From Stappia albiluteola (GTDB lineage Bacteria > Pseudomonadota > Alphaproteobacteria > Rhizobiales > Stappiaceae), in assembly GCF_014050225.1 (NCBI RefSeq), contig NZ_JACFXV010000061.1:1-64000 (forward strand): DNA of 64,000 nucleotides. The letters are read 5' to 3'. Each line of letters starts with the position of its first letter. The first letter of the stretch is position 1. The notes beneath the pieces are model-generated. The model was not told the DNA's origin and searched no databases. It worked only from the letters and a program-made list of their open reading frames with translations. Made by a program: the position numbers and the translations under genes. Of this stretch, positions 9,281-18,023 are shown piece after piece.

Positions 9281-10177
9281 ATGGACCTGCGCCGCCGCCT
9301 TGCGGAAGTCTTCGAGATCGACCGCCATCCCCTGACGCTCGAGGGGAGGGACGAGCTCGCGGCGCGAGGTTATCGGCTGGAAAGGCTCACGTTCCGCAAT
9401 GGCAGAGGCGAAGCGGTGCGCGGTCTCCTCTCGGGGCCTGAAGGCGACGGCGAAGCGGGACCGGCCCTCCTCTATATCCATGCGCACGGCAACAGGCACG
9501 AGATCGGCGCCGACGAACTCGTCGAGGGCAGGCCCGCCCTTCAGACACCGCTTGCACCGGTTTTCGCCGCTGCCGGATATCGGGTGCTTGCCATCGACCT
9601 CCCCTGTTTCGGCACCCGCTCGGCCGTCAGCGAGACCGCTGCCTCCAAGGCAGCCCTGTGGCAGGGGCGGACCCTTGCCGGACAGATGCTCGGCGAGCTT
9701 TCTTCCGCGCTCGGCTGGCTGGCGCAGCAGCGCGACGTGGACGCGGCCCGCATCGGCGTGTTCGGCATATCGATGGGCGCCACCCTCGGCTACTGGCTGG
9801 CGAGCGTCGATCCGCGTATCGCGGCGATTGCCCATCTGTGCTGCTTTGCCGATTTCGCGGCGATGATCGAAACCGGCGCCCATGACCTGCATGGCCCCTA
9901 CCTTACCGTCCCGGGCCTGCTCACCTTCGCCTCCAACGGGGCCATCGCCGGTCTCGTGGCGCCGCGCCCGCAACTGATCTGCATCGGCGACCTGGACCCG
10001 CTGACACCGCCGAACGCGGTCGACCGGGCCTATGCCGAGGCGGCTGCCGCCTATGCTGAGACGCCGCAGAACCTCATCCTGCATCGCGAGGCCGAAGCGG
10101 GACATCGCGAGACGGCGGCCATGCGCGACAGGATGCTTGCCTTCTTCGAGCATGCGTTTTCCCAAGGCCGTGTTTGA
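9281..10177 (+). CDS. Alpha/beta hydrolase of the dienelactone-hydrolase/acetyl-xylan-esterase type
   Basis: A 298-residue alpha/beta hydrolase. The nucleophile elbow is GISMG (Ser164), with an HAHGNRH oxyanion-region block near residue 68, a likely acid Asp237 or Asp239 (IGDLDPLTP) and His275 (EAGHRE). There is no signal peptide, so it acts in the cytoplasm. ATG 9281 is chosen because GAGGA lies 5 bp upstream; an in-frame TTG at 9269 has no better site. It lies between kduD and the ABC importer but on the opposite strand, ending 15 bp from the importer gene. Removal of ester groups (acetyl or methyl) from imported pectic oligosaccharides is a reasonable inference, not shown by the sequence. 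Confidence 0.8.
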   Translation: MDLRRRLAEVFEIDRHPLTLEGRDELAARGYRLERLTFRNGRGEAVRGLLSGPEGDGEAGPALLYIHAHGNRHEIGADELVEGRPALQTPLAPVFAAAGYRVLAIDLPCFGTRSAVSETAASKAALWQGRTLAGQMLGELSSALGWLAQQRDVDAARIGVFGISMGATLGYWLASVDPRIAAIAHLCCFADFAAMIETGAHDLHGPYLTVPGLLTFASNGAIAGLVAPRPQLICIGDLDPLTPPNAVDRAYAEAAAAYAETPQNLILHREAEAGHRETAAMRDRMLAFFEHAFSQGRV

Positions 10178-10192
10178 CGCCGGGAACGGCAG

Positions 10193-11287
10193 TCAGATTC
10201 CCGCAAGGCGCATGCCGTTCTCGCCGAAGGCATGAAGATTGGCGGGGTCGAAGGTGAGGGCGATTGTCTCGCCCCTCTCAAGCTCCGCCTGACCCGGCAG
10301 CACGGCCAGCATCTTCTCGCCGCCGGCCACCTGCGTGTGGACCACGGTCTCGGCCCCAAGCGCCTCCACCAGCGTCACGGTAGCATGGAAGCTTGCCGGA
10401 TCACTGTTGCCGGCGAGGCGGAGGTGCTGCGGGCGAATCCCGAGGGTCGCCCCCGCGCCGTTGGAAAGCGGCTCCGTCACCGGCAGTTCCACGCGCCCGT
10501 CGTCGAGATAGCGGAACGCGGTGCCGCCGTTGCCGGCCCCATCGCTTCGGGCCGCGATGAAGTTCATCGCCGGCGCGCCGATGAAACCCGCGACGAAGAG
10601 ATTGGCCGGACGGTTGAAGAGGTTGAGCGGTGTGTCGACCTGCTCGATGCGGCCTTTCCTGAGAACGACGATGCGGTCGGCGAGCGTCATCGCCTCGATC
10701 TGGTCGTGGGTGACGTAGATCATCGTCGTCTTCAGCCGTGCGTGCAGGCTGGCGAGTTCGGCGCGCATGCTGACCCTGAGTTCCGCGTCGAGGTTCGACA
10801 GCGGCTCGTCGAGCAGGAAGGCGGTCGGATTGCGGACGATGGCGCGGCCGATCGCCACGCGCTGGCGCTGGCCGCCGGAGAGCTGTCCGGGCCGGCGGTC
10901 GAGATAGTCGCCGATCTCCAGCATCCGGCTCGCCTCGGCGATGCGATCCGCGATCTCCGACTTGGGCAGATGCGCGTTTTCCAGGCCGAAAGCCATGTTC
11001 TGGCGCACGCTCATGTGCGGATAGAGCGCATAGGACTGGAAGACCATGGCGAGGCCGCGGTCGGCGGCATTCACCCTGGTCACGTCGTTGCCGTTGATCT
11101 CGATCTTGCCGGATGTCGGCTTTTCGAGCCCGGCGATGAGGCGCAGGAGGGTGGACTTGCCGCAGCCCGACGGGCCGACGAAGACGACCAGTTCGCCCTC
11201 GGCGATATCGAGGTCGATCCCGTGCAGCACATGGACCGCGCCGAAGGATTTGCAGATGTCGCTGAGCGTGATCCGCCCCATGGTCAA
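10193..11287 (-). CDS. Sugar ABC importer ATPase (UgpC/MsmK/TogA type)
   Basis: A 364-residue CUT1-type ATPase. Walker A GPSGCGKST lies near residue 38, the Q-loop in FQSYALYPHMSV, signature [15 protein letters not shown], Walker B LLDEPLSNLD, and the switch His in YVTHDQIEAMTL. The last 120 residues form the TOBE/regulatory domain of MalK-like proteins. It is the last gene of the run SBP, permease, permease, ATPase and starts 6 bp after the permease stop. Given the kduI and GH105 genes in the same operon, the substrate is probably an unsaturated oligogalacturonide or rhamnogalacturonide; that is inference. Confidence 0.93.
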   Translation of the reverse strand: MTMGRITLSDICKSFGAVHVLHGIDLDIAEGELVVFVGPSGCGKSTLLRLIAGLEKPTSGKIEINGNDVTRVNAADRGLAMVFQSYALYPHMSVRQNMAFGLENAHLPKSEIADRIAEASRMLEIGDYLDRRPGQLSGGQRQRVAIGRAIVRNPTAFLLDEPLSNLDAELRVSMRAELASLHARLKTTMIYVTHDQIEAMTLADRIVVLRKGRIEQVDTPLNLFNRPANLFVAGFIGAPAMNFIAARSDGAGNGGTAFRYLDDGRVELPVTEPLSNGAGATLGIRPQHLRLAGNSDPASFHATVTLVEALGAETVVHTQVAGGEKMLAVLPGQAELERGETIALTFDPANLHAFGENGMRLAGI

Positions 11288-11293
11288 TTCCCG

Positions 11294-12346
11294 TTACTTG
11301 AGTCCGCTGCCGGCGATGCCGGCGGTGATGAAGCGCTGCAGGAAGATGAAAACCAGGACCACGGGGATCATGGTCACGACGGTCATCGCCAGGATGAAGT
11401 GCCACTGGACGTTCAACTCGCCCGCATAGGTGTTGAGGCCGACCTGCAGCGTGTAGAGCTCCTTGCGCGACAGCACGATGAGCGGCCAGAGAAAGTCGTT
11501 CCAACGCCAGACGACGGAAAAGATCGCCAGCACCGCAAGGGCCGGTGCTGTGAGCGGCAGGACGATCCGCCAGTAGATCTGCCACTCCGAGGCCTTGTCC
11601 ATGCGCGCCGCGTCCAGCAGCTCGTCGGGGATGGTCAGCATGTATTGCCGCAGCAGGAACACGCCCGTGGGCGTGGCGACCGTCGGCAGGATGACACCCC
11701 ACAGCGAGTTGAACAGGCCCATGGCGCTGATCACCGAATAGAGCGGGACCAGGATCACCGAGAGCGGCACCATCAGCGTCGCCAGGATCAGGAGCATGAC
11801 CAGCGAACGGCCCCGAAACTGGTATTTCGACAGCGCGAAAGCGGCCATGGAATTGGTGACGAGGGTGATGAGCGTTGCCATCAGCGTCACGAAGACGGAA
11901 TTCCTGAGATAGAGCAGGAAATCGAAATGCAGGAAGGGCTCGGTATAGTTCTCCGTGGCAAAGCCGACCTCGCGCGCCGGCGTCCGGTTCTGGATATTGA
12001 CCTTGATGACTTCGCCGGGATTTTCCGGGTCGACCATCTGCGCCACGATGCCGATACGGCGGATTTCGGCGAGGCGCCGTTTCTCCCCGTTCTCCAGCGT
12101 GACGTCATAGAGGGTCAATGGCTTGTCGTATCCTTCGACCGTCGCCTGCTGGCTCACATAGGGAAGCAGGGTCGGCGGGAATTCGGCCAGCTGGGCGGGC
12201 GATTTGAAGGATGAACCGACGAGCCAGAGCGCCGGGCCGAACATGATGAGCAGCCCGCCGACCAGCCACACCCAGGTGACGATATCGGTCCAGTGCCAGC
12301 CGGAACCGCCGCGGCGGCGCAAAAGGAATTCCGCGATCCTCTTCAT
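11294..12346 (-). CDS. Carbohydrate ABC permease (MalG/TogN type) with long first periplasmic loop
   Basis: A 350-residue CUT1 inner-membrane permease with six predicted helices and the cytoplasmic EAA loop (DAARMDKASEWQIYWRIVLP). It is longer than the common 280-residue MalG family because about 75 residues are inserted between helix 1 and helix 2 (about residues 48-125, including a hydrophilic stretch with EVIKVNIQNRT). The inserted part has no cysteines and looks like a small periplasmic domain that could contact the binding protein. Its start overlaps the upstream permease stop by 4 bp (ATGA). Function follows from the family and its partners. Confidence 0.92.
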   Translation of the reverse strand: MKRIAEFLLRRRGGSGWHWTDIVTWVWLVGGLLIMFGPALWLVGSSFKSPAQLAEFPPTLLPYVSQQATVEGYDKPLTLYDVTLENGEKRRLAEIRRIGIVAQMVDPENPGEVIKVNIQNRTPAREVGFATENYTEPFLHFDFLLYLRNSVFVTLMATLITLVTNSMAAFALSKYQFRGRSLVMLLILATLMVPLSVILVPLYSVISAMGLFNSLWGVILPTVATPTGVFLLRQYMLTIPDELLDAARMDKASEWQIYWRIVLPLTAPALAVLAIFSVVWRWNDFLWPLIVLSRKELYTLQVGLNTYAGELNVQWHFILAMTVVTMIPVVLVFIFLQRFITAGIAGSGLK

Positions 12347-13356
12347 CGGCCGCCTCCCTTGCCGGAATTGCGCCGCGACAGGTTGAGCTGGATCAGCGTC
12401 AGCACCACCAGCACCGCGCCCATGAGGATCGACGCAGCTGCTGCAAGGCCGGGATTGCGCAGGAGCGAGGCAAAGCCGACCTCGTAGATATATTGGGTGA
12501 GGAACAGGGTGGAAGTGCCGGGCCCGCCGCCGGTGAGAACATAGACCTCATCGAAAATCTGCACGGCGCGGATGAGCGCCAGCACGATGACGACGAGGAG
12601 ATTGGGCGCAAGCAGCGGCAGGGTGATGCGCCAGAAGACGCGTCCCGGGCGGGTGCCGTCCATCTCGGCCGCCTCATAGAGGTCGCGCGGGATCGCCTGC
12701 AGTCCGGCAAGCAGGATCAGCGCGTAGAAGCCGACATGCGCCCAGATCGACACGCCGACCGCGGCCGCGAAGGCCCAGAAGCGGTCGGTCAGCCAGACGA
12801 CCGGCTCGCCGCCGAGCTCGTAGAGCATGAAATTCAGCAGGCCCTCGCGCTGCAGGATCCAGCGCCAGATCAGGCCGACGACCACCGGCGACAGCAGTAC
12901 GGGGAAGAAGAAGACCGCGCGCCAGAAGCTGCGGGCCCTAAGGTCGCGGTTCAGGATCAGCGCGGTGATCATTGCCACAACGGTCATCAGGCCGACCTGC
13001 AGGACGACGAACAGGGCGGTGTTGCGCACGGCGATCCAGAACTGGTCGTCCTTGCAGCTCCTGGGATCGGTGTAGTCCGTGCAGTCGAGCAACCGCTCGT
13101 AATGTTCCGCGCCGACGAAGGGGCGATCCGGCAGGAAGAGCGCCGTGCCGCCGGTCATCGAATAGACGAAGTTCACGACAAGCGGGAACAGCACGAAAAT
13201 GCCGAAGATCAACATGTTCGGCGCCAGGAAGAAGGTCGCCATGCCGCCCGTGCCGGTGGCGCTTTGCCAGGCACGCAACGGCTTGTCGATCAGTGCGGCA
13301 GCGGCGGTAACCGGCGCCGCGAGCGCGGCGCCGATGTTTCGCTTCAGGGAGCCCAT
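12343..13356 (-). CDS. Carbohydrate ABC permease (MalF/TogM type)
   Basis: A 337-residue CUT1 permease. A hydrophobic helix at about residues 40-62 (FFLAPNMLIFGIFVLFPLVV) is followed by a periplasmic loop with two cysteines (LLDCTDYTDPRSC) that could form a disulfide, then five further helices and the EAA loop (AAEMDGTRPGRVFWRITLP). It pairs with the overlapping downstream permease to form the transmembrane channel. The start is 10 bp after the solute-binding-protein stop, in one operon with kduI and the GH105 gene. Confidence 0.92.
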   Translation of the reverse strand: MGSLKRNIGAALAAPVTAAAALIDKPLRAWQSATGTGGMATFFLAPNMLIFGIFVLFPLVVNFVYSMTGGTALFLPDRPFVGAEHYERLLDCTDYTDPRSCKDDQFWIAVRNTALFVVLQVGLMTVVAMITALILNRDLRARSFWRAVFFFPVLLSPVVVGLIWRWILQREGLLNFMLYELGGEPVVWLTDRFWAFAAAVGVSIWAHVGFYALILLAGLQAIPRDLYEAAEMDGTRPGRVFWRITLPLLAPNLLVVIVLALIRAVQIFDEVYVLTGGGPGTSTLFLTQYIYEVGFASLLRNPGLAAAASILMGAVLVVLTLIQLNLSRRNSGKGGGR

Positions 13357-13366
13357 GTCGAAGGGA

Positions 13367-14644
13367 TCACTTCTTGGCCTGGGCGACCTGGTCGGCGATG
13401 TCCTCGTCCATGCGCTGGTAGGCTTCCTCCAGCGACAACTCGCCGGCCATCACCTGGCTGATGCGGGTGACGAGCGCGCCGTAATAGGCGGAAGCCCATT
13501 TCCAGGCCGGCAGGGCCGCCGCATTCGGCAGGATCTCGCCGCTTGCCTCGACGAACTTGTTCAGCGCCGCCTTGACGTTCGGGTCGTCCGACTTGAAGTC
13601 GATGCCGCCCTTGGCGATGACGCCCTTGTGCGCCGGCAGGAACAGCGTGCGCTCGGTGAATTCCTTCACGATCGGCTCGCTGGCGAGGTAGTCCATGACC
13701 TTGCCGACGTCTTCCGGGTTCTTGGTGTATTTGATGCCGACGAGGGCCGCGCCTCCGGCAAGGCCGGAGCAGCCCGCGGTGCCGCAGGGGCTGCCGGTCG
13801 CCACCCAGTCGAAGGCGTCGCCGATCTTGGTGGAGAGGTTGGCGATCTGCCAGCTTCCAGAATAGTAGTAGGCGATCTGCGCGTTGATGAAGTCGTCGGC
13901 GGCAGCGCGGTAGGTCGAGCCGGCCGCACTCACCCAGACTTCCTTGGAATGCTTGCCTTCCGCCGTCCAGTCCACGAGCTTCTTGGCGAAGGTCTTCACC
14001 CCGTCGTCGACGGGTGCCGGGTCGCCGTTGGCGGCGATGTAGTTGGCGCCGTAGGAGACGTTCGGCCCGGAAATGCGGTGGCCGGAGCGGTCGATGGCGA
14101 AGGCGGCGGGAAGCTGCTGGCTGGCCTGCACCTTGGCTGCGGCCTCCGCCCAGTCGTCCCAGGTGGCCTTGGGGCCGGGCAGTTCGACGCCCGCCTGCTC
14201 GAACAGCGTCTTGTTGGCAAAGCCGCCCGTCAGGGTGATCTGGGTCATGAAGCCCGGGATGATGGACGAACCGTCCGGCCGCATCCAGTCGAACTGGTCA
14301 CCGAAATTCGCCCGCCAGTAGTCGGGATCCTTCACATAAGGAGTGAGGTCGAGCCAGTGATCGGCCAGTGCCTTCAGGTTGGTGACGCGGGCAATGTCGG
14401 GTCCCTGGCCGGCTTCCAGCTGGATCTGCAGCTGCTCCTGCACGACCTTGTAGGCGACATTGTCGAGAATCACGTTGATGCCAGGATTTTCCTGCATGAA
14501 CCGGTTGAGGATATCCTGGATGACCTCGCCTTCCACGCCGTCGGAATACCACATCACGCGGACATCGCCGGCCTGGCCCGGCACAATGCCGGCAGCGCCG
14601 ATGGCAAGCGCGGCAAGCGCCGTCGCCGTCAGTTTCTTCATCAT
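13367..14644 (-). CDS. Extracellular sugar-binding protein of the CUT1 ABC importer
   Basis: A 425-residue periplasmic binding protein (SBP_bac_1 fold). The signal peptide covers about residues 1-24 (MMKKLTATALAALAIGAAG, cleavage near GQA-GD). The mature protein starts with the DVRVMWYSDGVEGE strand typical of sugar-binding lobes. ATG 14644 is chosen because GGGAGGA lies 5 bp upstream; a second ATG immediately follows. It is encoded first among the importer genes, 50 bp after the large carbohydrate-active protein. The ligand is inferred to be a pectic oligosaccharide from operon context. Confidence 0.92.
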   Translation of the reverse strand: MMKKLTATALAALAIGAAGIVPGQAGDVRVMWYSDGVEGEVIQDILNRFMQENPGINVILDNVAYKVVQEQLQIQLEAGQGPDIARVTNLKALADHWLDLTPYVKDPDYWRANFGDQFDWMRPDGSSIIPGFMTQITLTGGFANKTLFEQAGVELPGPKATWDDWAEAAAKVQASQQLPAAFAIDRSGHRISGPNVSYGANYIAANGDPAPVDDGVKTFAKKLVDWTAEGKHSKEVWVSAAGSTYRAAADDFINAQIAYYYSGSWQIANLSTKIGDAFDWVATGSPCGTAGCSGLAGGAALVGIKYTKNPEDVGKVMDYLASEPIVKEFTERTLFLPAHKGVIAKGGIDFKSDDPNVKAALNKFVEASGEILPNAAALPAWKWASAYYGALVTRISQVMAGELSLEEAYQRMDEDIADQVAQAKK

Positions 14645-14694
14645 CACATTCCTCCCACTCTTTTTCCGGCGGCCCTCTATCCGCCGGGGCAATT

Positions 14695-17190
14695 TCACTC
14701 CCTTTGCGAAGCGGAACCGAACTCCTCGCGCCGGCCCGCCACCGTCCATTCGGACGGGTTCAAACGCCTTCCCTCGGCAAAAATGCTGCCGTCGGCATGA
14801 AAGGCGACCGTTCCATAGGCCGGATCCTCGACTAGGATCAGGCCATCATCCCTTTCCTCCAGGTTCATATCCTTGAAACGATTGACGAGATCCGCAAGGC
14901 TGCGGCCGTCGCCCGCTTCTCCCATGCGCAGCAGCCAGCGTCCCTTTCGGCCGGCAAGACGCAATTCGCAGCCTGTGCTCGGCCCCTCGGTCACGTCCTC
15001 CAACGTGTCGCTGGCCCGAAGCAGAAGCCGGCCTTCGCCCGAACTGGCGGCAGCAAGTGCTCCGTCCCGGATTATGGAGTCGAAGGCGGCGGCGGGAAAC
15101 CACACATGCGTGAAGTCGGGCTGTTCCTCGCGTCCGTCGAAGACGACGATGGCAAGGCCGCGATATTGCTGCACGCGCGGGACGGAGGCGCTGCCGCCCC
15201 AATAGGACGGCCTGCCATAGCCGGAATGGATCACCTCGCCTGGATGGTTGATCCAGATCTGTGCCTGCGGCTCGGCACCGATGCGCCCATGCACCAGCGT
15301 TTCCTGATAGCCCCAGTCGTACCAGCGGTAATGGGCCGCGCTGCCAAGCGCGAAATCGCGTCCCTTGTAGTGGTAGAGCGCGGCGAAACCGCCTTCGCCC
15401 TGCTTGAAGGCCCATTCCTGCGCCGTGGGCTTTTGCCAGAGCGCCCGTTCGGCCAGATGGGCGGGAAGCCTGAGGCCGTGATCGCGCAGGCAAAGCGCCA
15501 GTTGGGGCAGGGCATGGAAGCGGGCGCCATAAGTGCCGGCGCCCCAGACCAGACGCCCGATGGCAGAGAGTTCCAGCGACAGGCCGGCCCTCAGCGTATG
15601 CTCGTAGGAGCGGCCCTGGGCGGCCGTTAGCACGCCCTGATGGGCGGAATTCGCAACGATTTCGAGAAGGCGAAGGATGCCCCGGCCGGCCCGCTCGGCG
15701 ATATCTGCGTCGGGCGCGAGCGCGTGGAGGGCGCACAGGCCCTTCAGGTCGATCGGGAAATAGGGAGCCGAGTTGAACTCGGCCATCTCCCAATCCTCGA
15801 AATGGTCGAGCCAGGCGCGTACGCGCGCCGCCCCCACCTGCGACTGCTCCCGCCCGAGCCGGCCCGAGCGGCGGAAACGGGTGTCGGGCAGCAGGTGGCC
15901 GCCGAGATAGGCGGCGGTGTGGAAGAGCAGGGCGTGGTTCTCGGAGAAGTACCACTGCACGTCGTTGCCCGGCTCGTCCATCCAGTAGCGGTAGCCGGCT
16001 ATCACCTCGTCGATGCGGCCGCGCAGGGCGGACGAAAGATCGCTGCCGTAGCGGGTGCGCGACCAGATCAGCGGCACGAGGGCGAAATCGGCGCAGTCCC
16101 AGCAATCGTCGATCGCCGGCAGCGCGCGTTCGATCATCGCTTCCGTCTTTTCGCCGGTCCTGCCGGAGGCAAGGCGCGCGAGTGCGCAGACCGTGTCCGG
16201 CTCGCCTTGCTCGGACACCTCGGCCAGCGCCTCCTCGATGCGCCCGGCAAGATCGGCCGGAGCCGCGCCCTGACGCGACAGATGGGCGATTTCCACGCCA
16301 AGCACGCGCGAGGCGGTGAAGCCGTCCATCGTCAGCGCGATATTGAAGTGGCGGAAATCGGCCGGCAATTCGTCGGCGGGGCCAAGCGGCAGCGTCGCAT
16401 CTCCCGCCGCGAGATCCCGCGCAAGGCTCAGGCTTTCATGCGACATGAAATCGCCTTCGACGGTTACGCTCGCCTTCGCCGCCTTCGGCAGGGGGCGGGG
16501 CAGGGTCACCGCCACGTCGCCGCCGGTATAGGCCGGCTTGTCGAAATGCATGGCCGAAAGGCAGGCCTCAACGGCCCGAACGGCTCCTTCGGGGGCTGCG
16601 AAGGGCAGGCGAGCGGAAGCCTGCGGTCCGGCCAGCCAGTCGAGCTGGATGTAGTAGCGCGTGTCGCGCTCGGCGAGATCGTCGAAGAAGACGAGGATCT
16701 CGTTGTCGCCTTCCGCAAGCTCGGCGGTGAAGTCCGCCGCGGTTTCGAGATTGCGGACATAGGGGGAGAGGTGGCCGGCTTCCTTGCCGTTGACGAAGAG
16801 GATCGCGCCGCCGCAGGTGGCTAGCCTGAAACGGGCGGTGCCCGCTGCGGCGGCGCTGACCACCGTACGCGCCCAGGAGGCGAGGCGCGTCGGGCGGAAC
16901 CAGAAGCCGGAAAGGTCGAGCCGTCTCGCGCCAAAGGGGAGCCAGTTGCGCTCCGCCTCGAAGCTGCCTCGCTCCTCGGGCCGCCTGCCGCGATGGTCGG
17001 CGGCGAAGCGGGTTCGGCAGGGATATTCGTGCGGGATGAAGTTCTTCTCCTTCGTCAGGAAGAAGAATGGATCCATCTCGCCCTTCATCGGGCTGTCGGC
17101 GACGTCGTAGCGCGCTTCCGCCGTCTCGCTCACCTGCCAGTAGGTGAGGGAGGACCCGGGCATCAACCTCATGGCTTCAGCCGTGCTCAT
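14695..17190 (-). CDS. Large putative carbohydrate-active protein, beta-sandwich plus alpha/alpha domain
   Basis: This 831-residue protein is not assigned to a family with certainty. Residues about 1-260 are strand-rich and include a jelly-roll-like block (ATCGGAILFVNGKEAGHL, then EILVFFDDLAERDTRYYIQL) resembling the N-terminal sandwich of glycoside hydrolases. Residues about 330-620 are helical with aromatic motifs (WYFSENHALLFHTAAYLGGH) typical of alpha/alpha-toroid lyases and hydrolases such as heparinase II/III relatives. The C-terminal part is again beta-rich (IWINHPGEVIHSGYGRPSYW). There is no signal peptide, so it would act on imported oligosaccharides. The start at 17190 lies 2 bp after the kduI stop (TGATCATG). 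A role as oligouronide lyase or glycoside hydrolase is inference. Confidence 0.72.
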   Translation of the reverse strand: MSTAEAMRLMPGSSLTYWQVSETAEARYDVADSPMKGEMDPFFFLTKEKNFIPHEYPCRTRFAADHRGRRPEERGSFEAERNWLPFGARRLDLSGFWFRPTRLASWARTVVSAAAAGTARFRLATCGGAILFVNGKEAGHLSPYVRNLETAADFTAELAEGDNEILVFFDDLAERDTRYYIQLDWLAGPQASARLPFAAPEGAVRAVEACLSAMHFDKPAYTGGDVAVTLPRPLPKAAKASVTVEGDFMSHESLSLARDLAAGDATLPLGPADELPADFRHFNIALTMDGFTASRVLGVEIAHLSRQGAAPADLAGRIEEALAEVSEQGEPDTVCALARLASGRTGEKTEAMIERALPAIDDCWDCADFALVPLIWSRTRYGSDLSSALRGRIDEVIAGYRYWMDEPGNDVQWYFSENHALLFHTAAYLGGHLLPDTRFRRSGRLGREQSQVGAARVRAWLDHFEDWEMAEFNSAPYFPIDLKGLCALHALAPDADIAERAGRGILRLLEIVANSAHQGVLTAAQGRSYEHTLRAGLSLELSAIGRLVWGAGTYGARFHALPQLALCLRDHGLRLPAHLAERALWQKPTAQEWAFKQGEGGFAALYHYKGRDFALGSAAHYRWYDWGYQETLVHGRIGAEPQAQIWINHPGEVIHSGYGRPSYWGGSASVPRVQQYRGLAIVVFDGREEQPDFTHVWFPAAAFDSIIRDGALAAASSGEGRLLLRASDTLEDVTEGPSTGCELRLAGRKGRWLLRMGEAGDGRSLADLVNRFKDMNLEERDDGLILVEDPAYGTVAFHADGSIFAEGRRLNPSEWTVAGRREEFGSASQRE

Positions 17191-17192
17191 GA

Positions 17193-18023
17193 TCAGCGCA
17201 ACTCCGCGATGGCGACCGGATCGACATCCGTATAGGCCTGGTTTTCGCCGGTCATGCCCCAGACGAAGGCGTAAGGCCCGGTGCCGGCGCCCATGTGGAT
17301 CGACCAGGCTGGCGACAGCACCACGTCGCCATTGGCGACGACCAGGTGGCGGGTATTGTCCGGCCTTCCCATGAAATGCATGACGCGATCTTCCGCGGAG
17401 AGGTCGAAATAGCAGTAGGCCTCCATGCGCCGTTCGTGCAGATGCGGCGGCATGGTGTTCCATACGCTTCCCGGGGCAAGATCGGTGATGCCCATCAAGA
17501 GCAGGCAGGAGGGCGACACCTCCGGGTGGATATACATCGCGAGCCGGCGCACGTTGGCGCGCGTTTCCTCGCCGAGGTTCAGCACCCTGGCTTCGTCCTT
17601 CCGGATCAGCCGGGTCGGCAAATCGGCGCCGGCGGGCACCGAGTTCATGTAGAAGCGTGCCGGACCGGCCTCGTCGTCGCTGCCGAGCATGACGGACTGC
17701 GTGCCGCGTCCGACATAGAGGACATCGCGGTTGGCGAGCGCGAAGCGGTTGCCGTCGACCTCGATCCAGCCGGCACCGCCGAGATTGGCGATGCCCATTT
17801 CCCTGGCGGTGAAGAACAGTTCGGTGCCGACATCCTCGCCCGAACCGAAGGCGAGCGGCTGGGCAAGCGGTACGGCGCCGCCGACGATCATCCGGTCGAC
17901 ATGGGTATAGGTGAAGCGGATCGCGCCGGGCGTGAACTGCCCGTCGATCAGGAAGGCGTCGCGAAGCTGCTGCGTGTCATAGCGCTGGATGTCTTCCGGT
18001 CCGGCGCCGTAGCGGATGTTCAT
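17193..18023 (-). CDS. kduI: 5-dehydro-4-deoxy-D-glucuronate isomerase (KduI)
   Basis: A 276-residue cupin-type isomerase, nearly the same length as the E. coli enzyme (278). It converts 5-keto-4-deoxyuronate to 2,5-diketo-3-deoxygluconate, the step before KduD. Family blocks include YDTQQLRDAFLID, the THVDRMIVGG strand, the zinc-ligand block PPHLHERRMEAYCYF and a later ligand His in SPAWSIHMGAGT. ATG 18023 is chosen because it overlaps the GH105 stop in an ATGA; two upstream ATGs would extend into that gene. Cytoplasmic. Confidence 0.95.
   Translation of the reverse strand: MNIRYGAGPEDIQRYDTQQLRDAFLIDGQFTPGAIRFTYTHVDRMIVGGAVPLAQPLAFGSGEDVGTELFFTAREMGIANLGGAGWIEVDGNRFALANRDVLYVGRGTQSVMLGSDDEAGPARFYMNSVPAGADLPTRLIRKDEARVLNLGEETRANVRRLAMYIHPEVSPSCLLLMGITDLAPGSVWNTMPPHLHERRMEAYCYFDLSAEDRVMHFMGRPDNTRHLVVANGDVVLSPAWSIHMGAGTGPYAFVWGMTGENQAYTDVDPVAIAELR

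Noticed and set aside
10232-12214. 660-codon plus-strand frame opposite the sugar importer
   Set aside because: Composition (His, Arg, Asp, Gln-rich) is that of an antisense shadow, and the minus-strand ATPase and permease are certain.
14645-14749. Longer start for the sugar-binding protein
   Set aside because: It would add 35 basic residues before a clear signal peptide and would bypass the GGGAGGA ribosome site at the chosen start.
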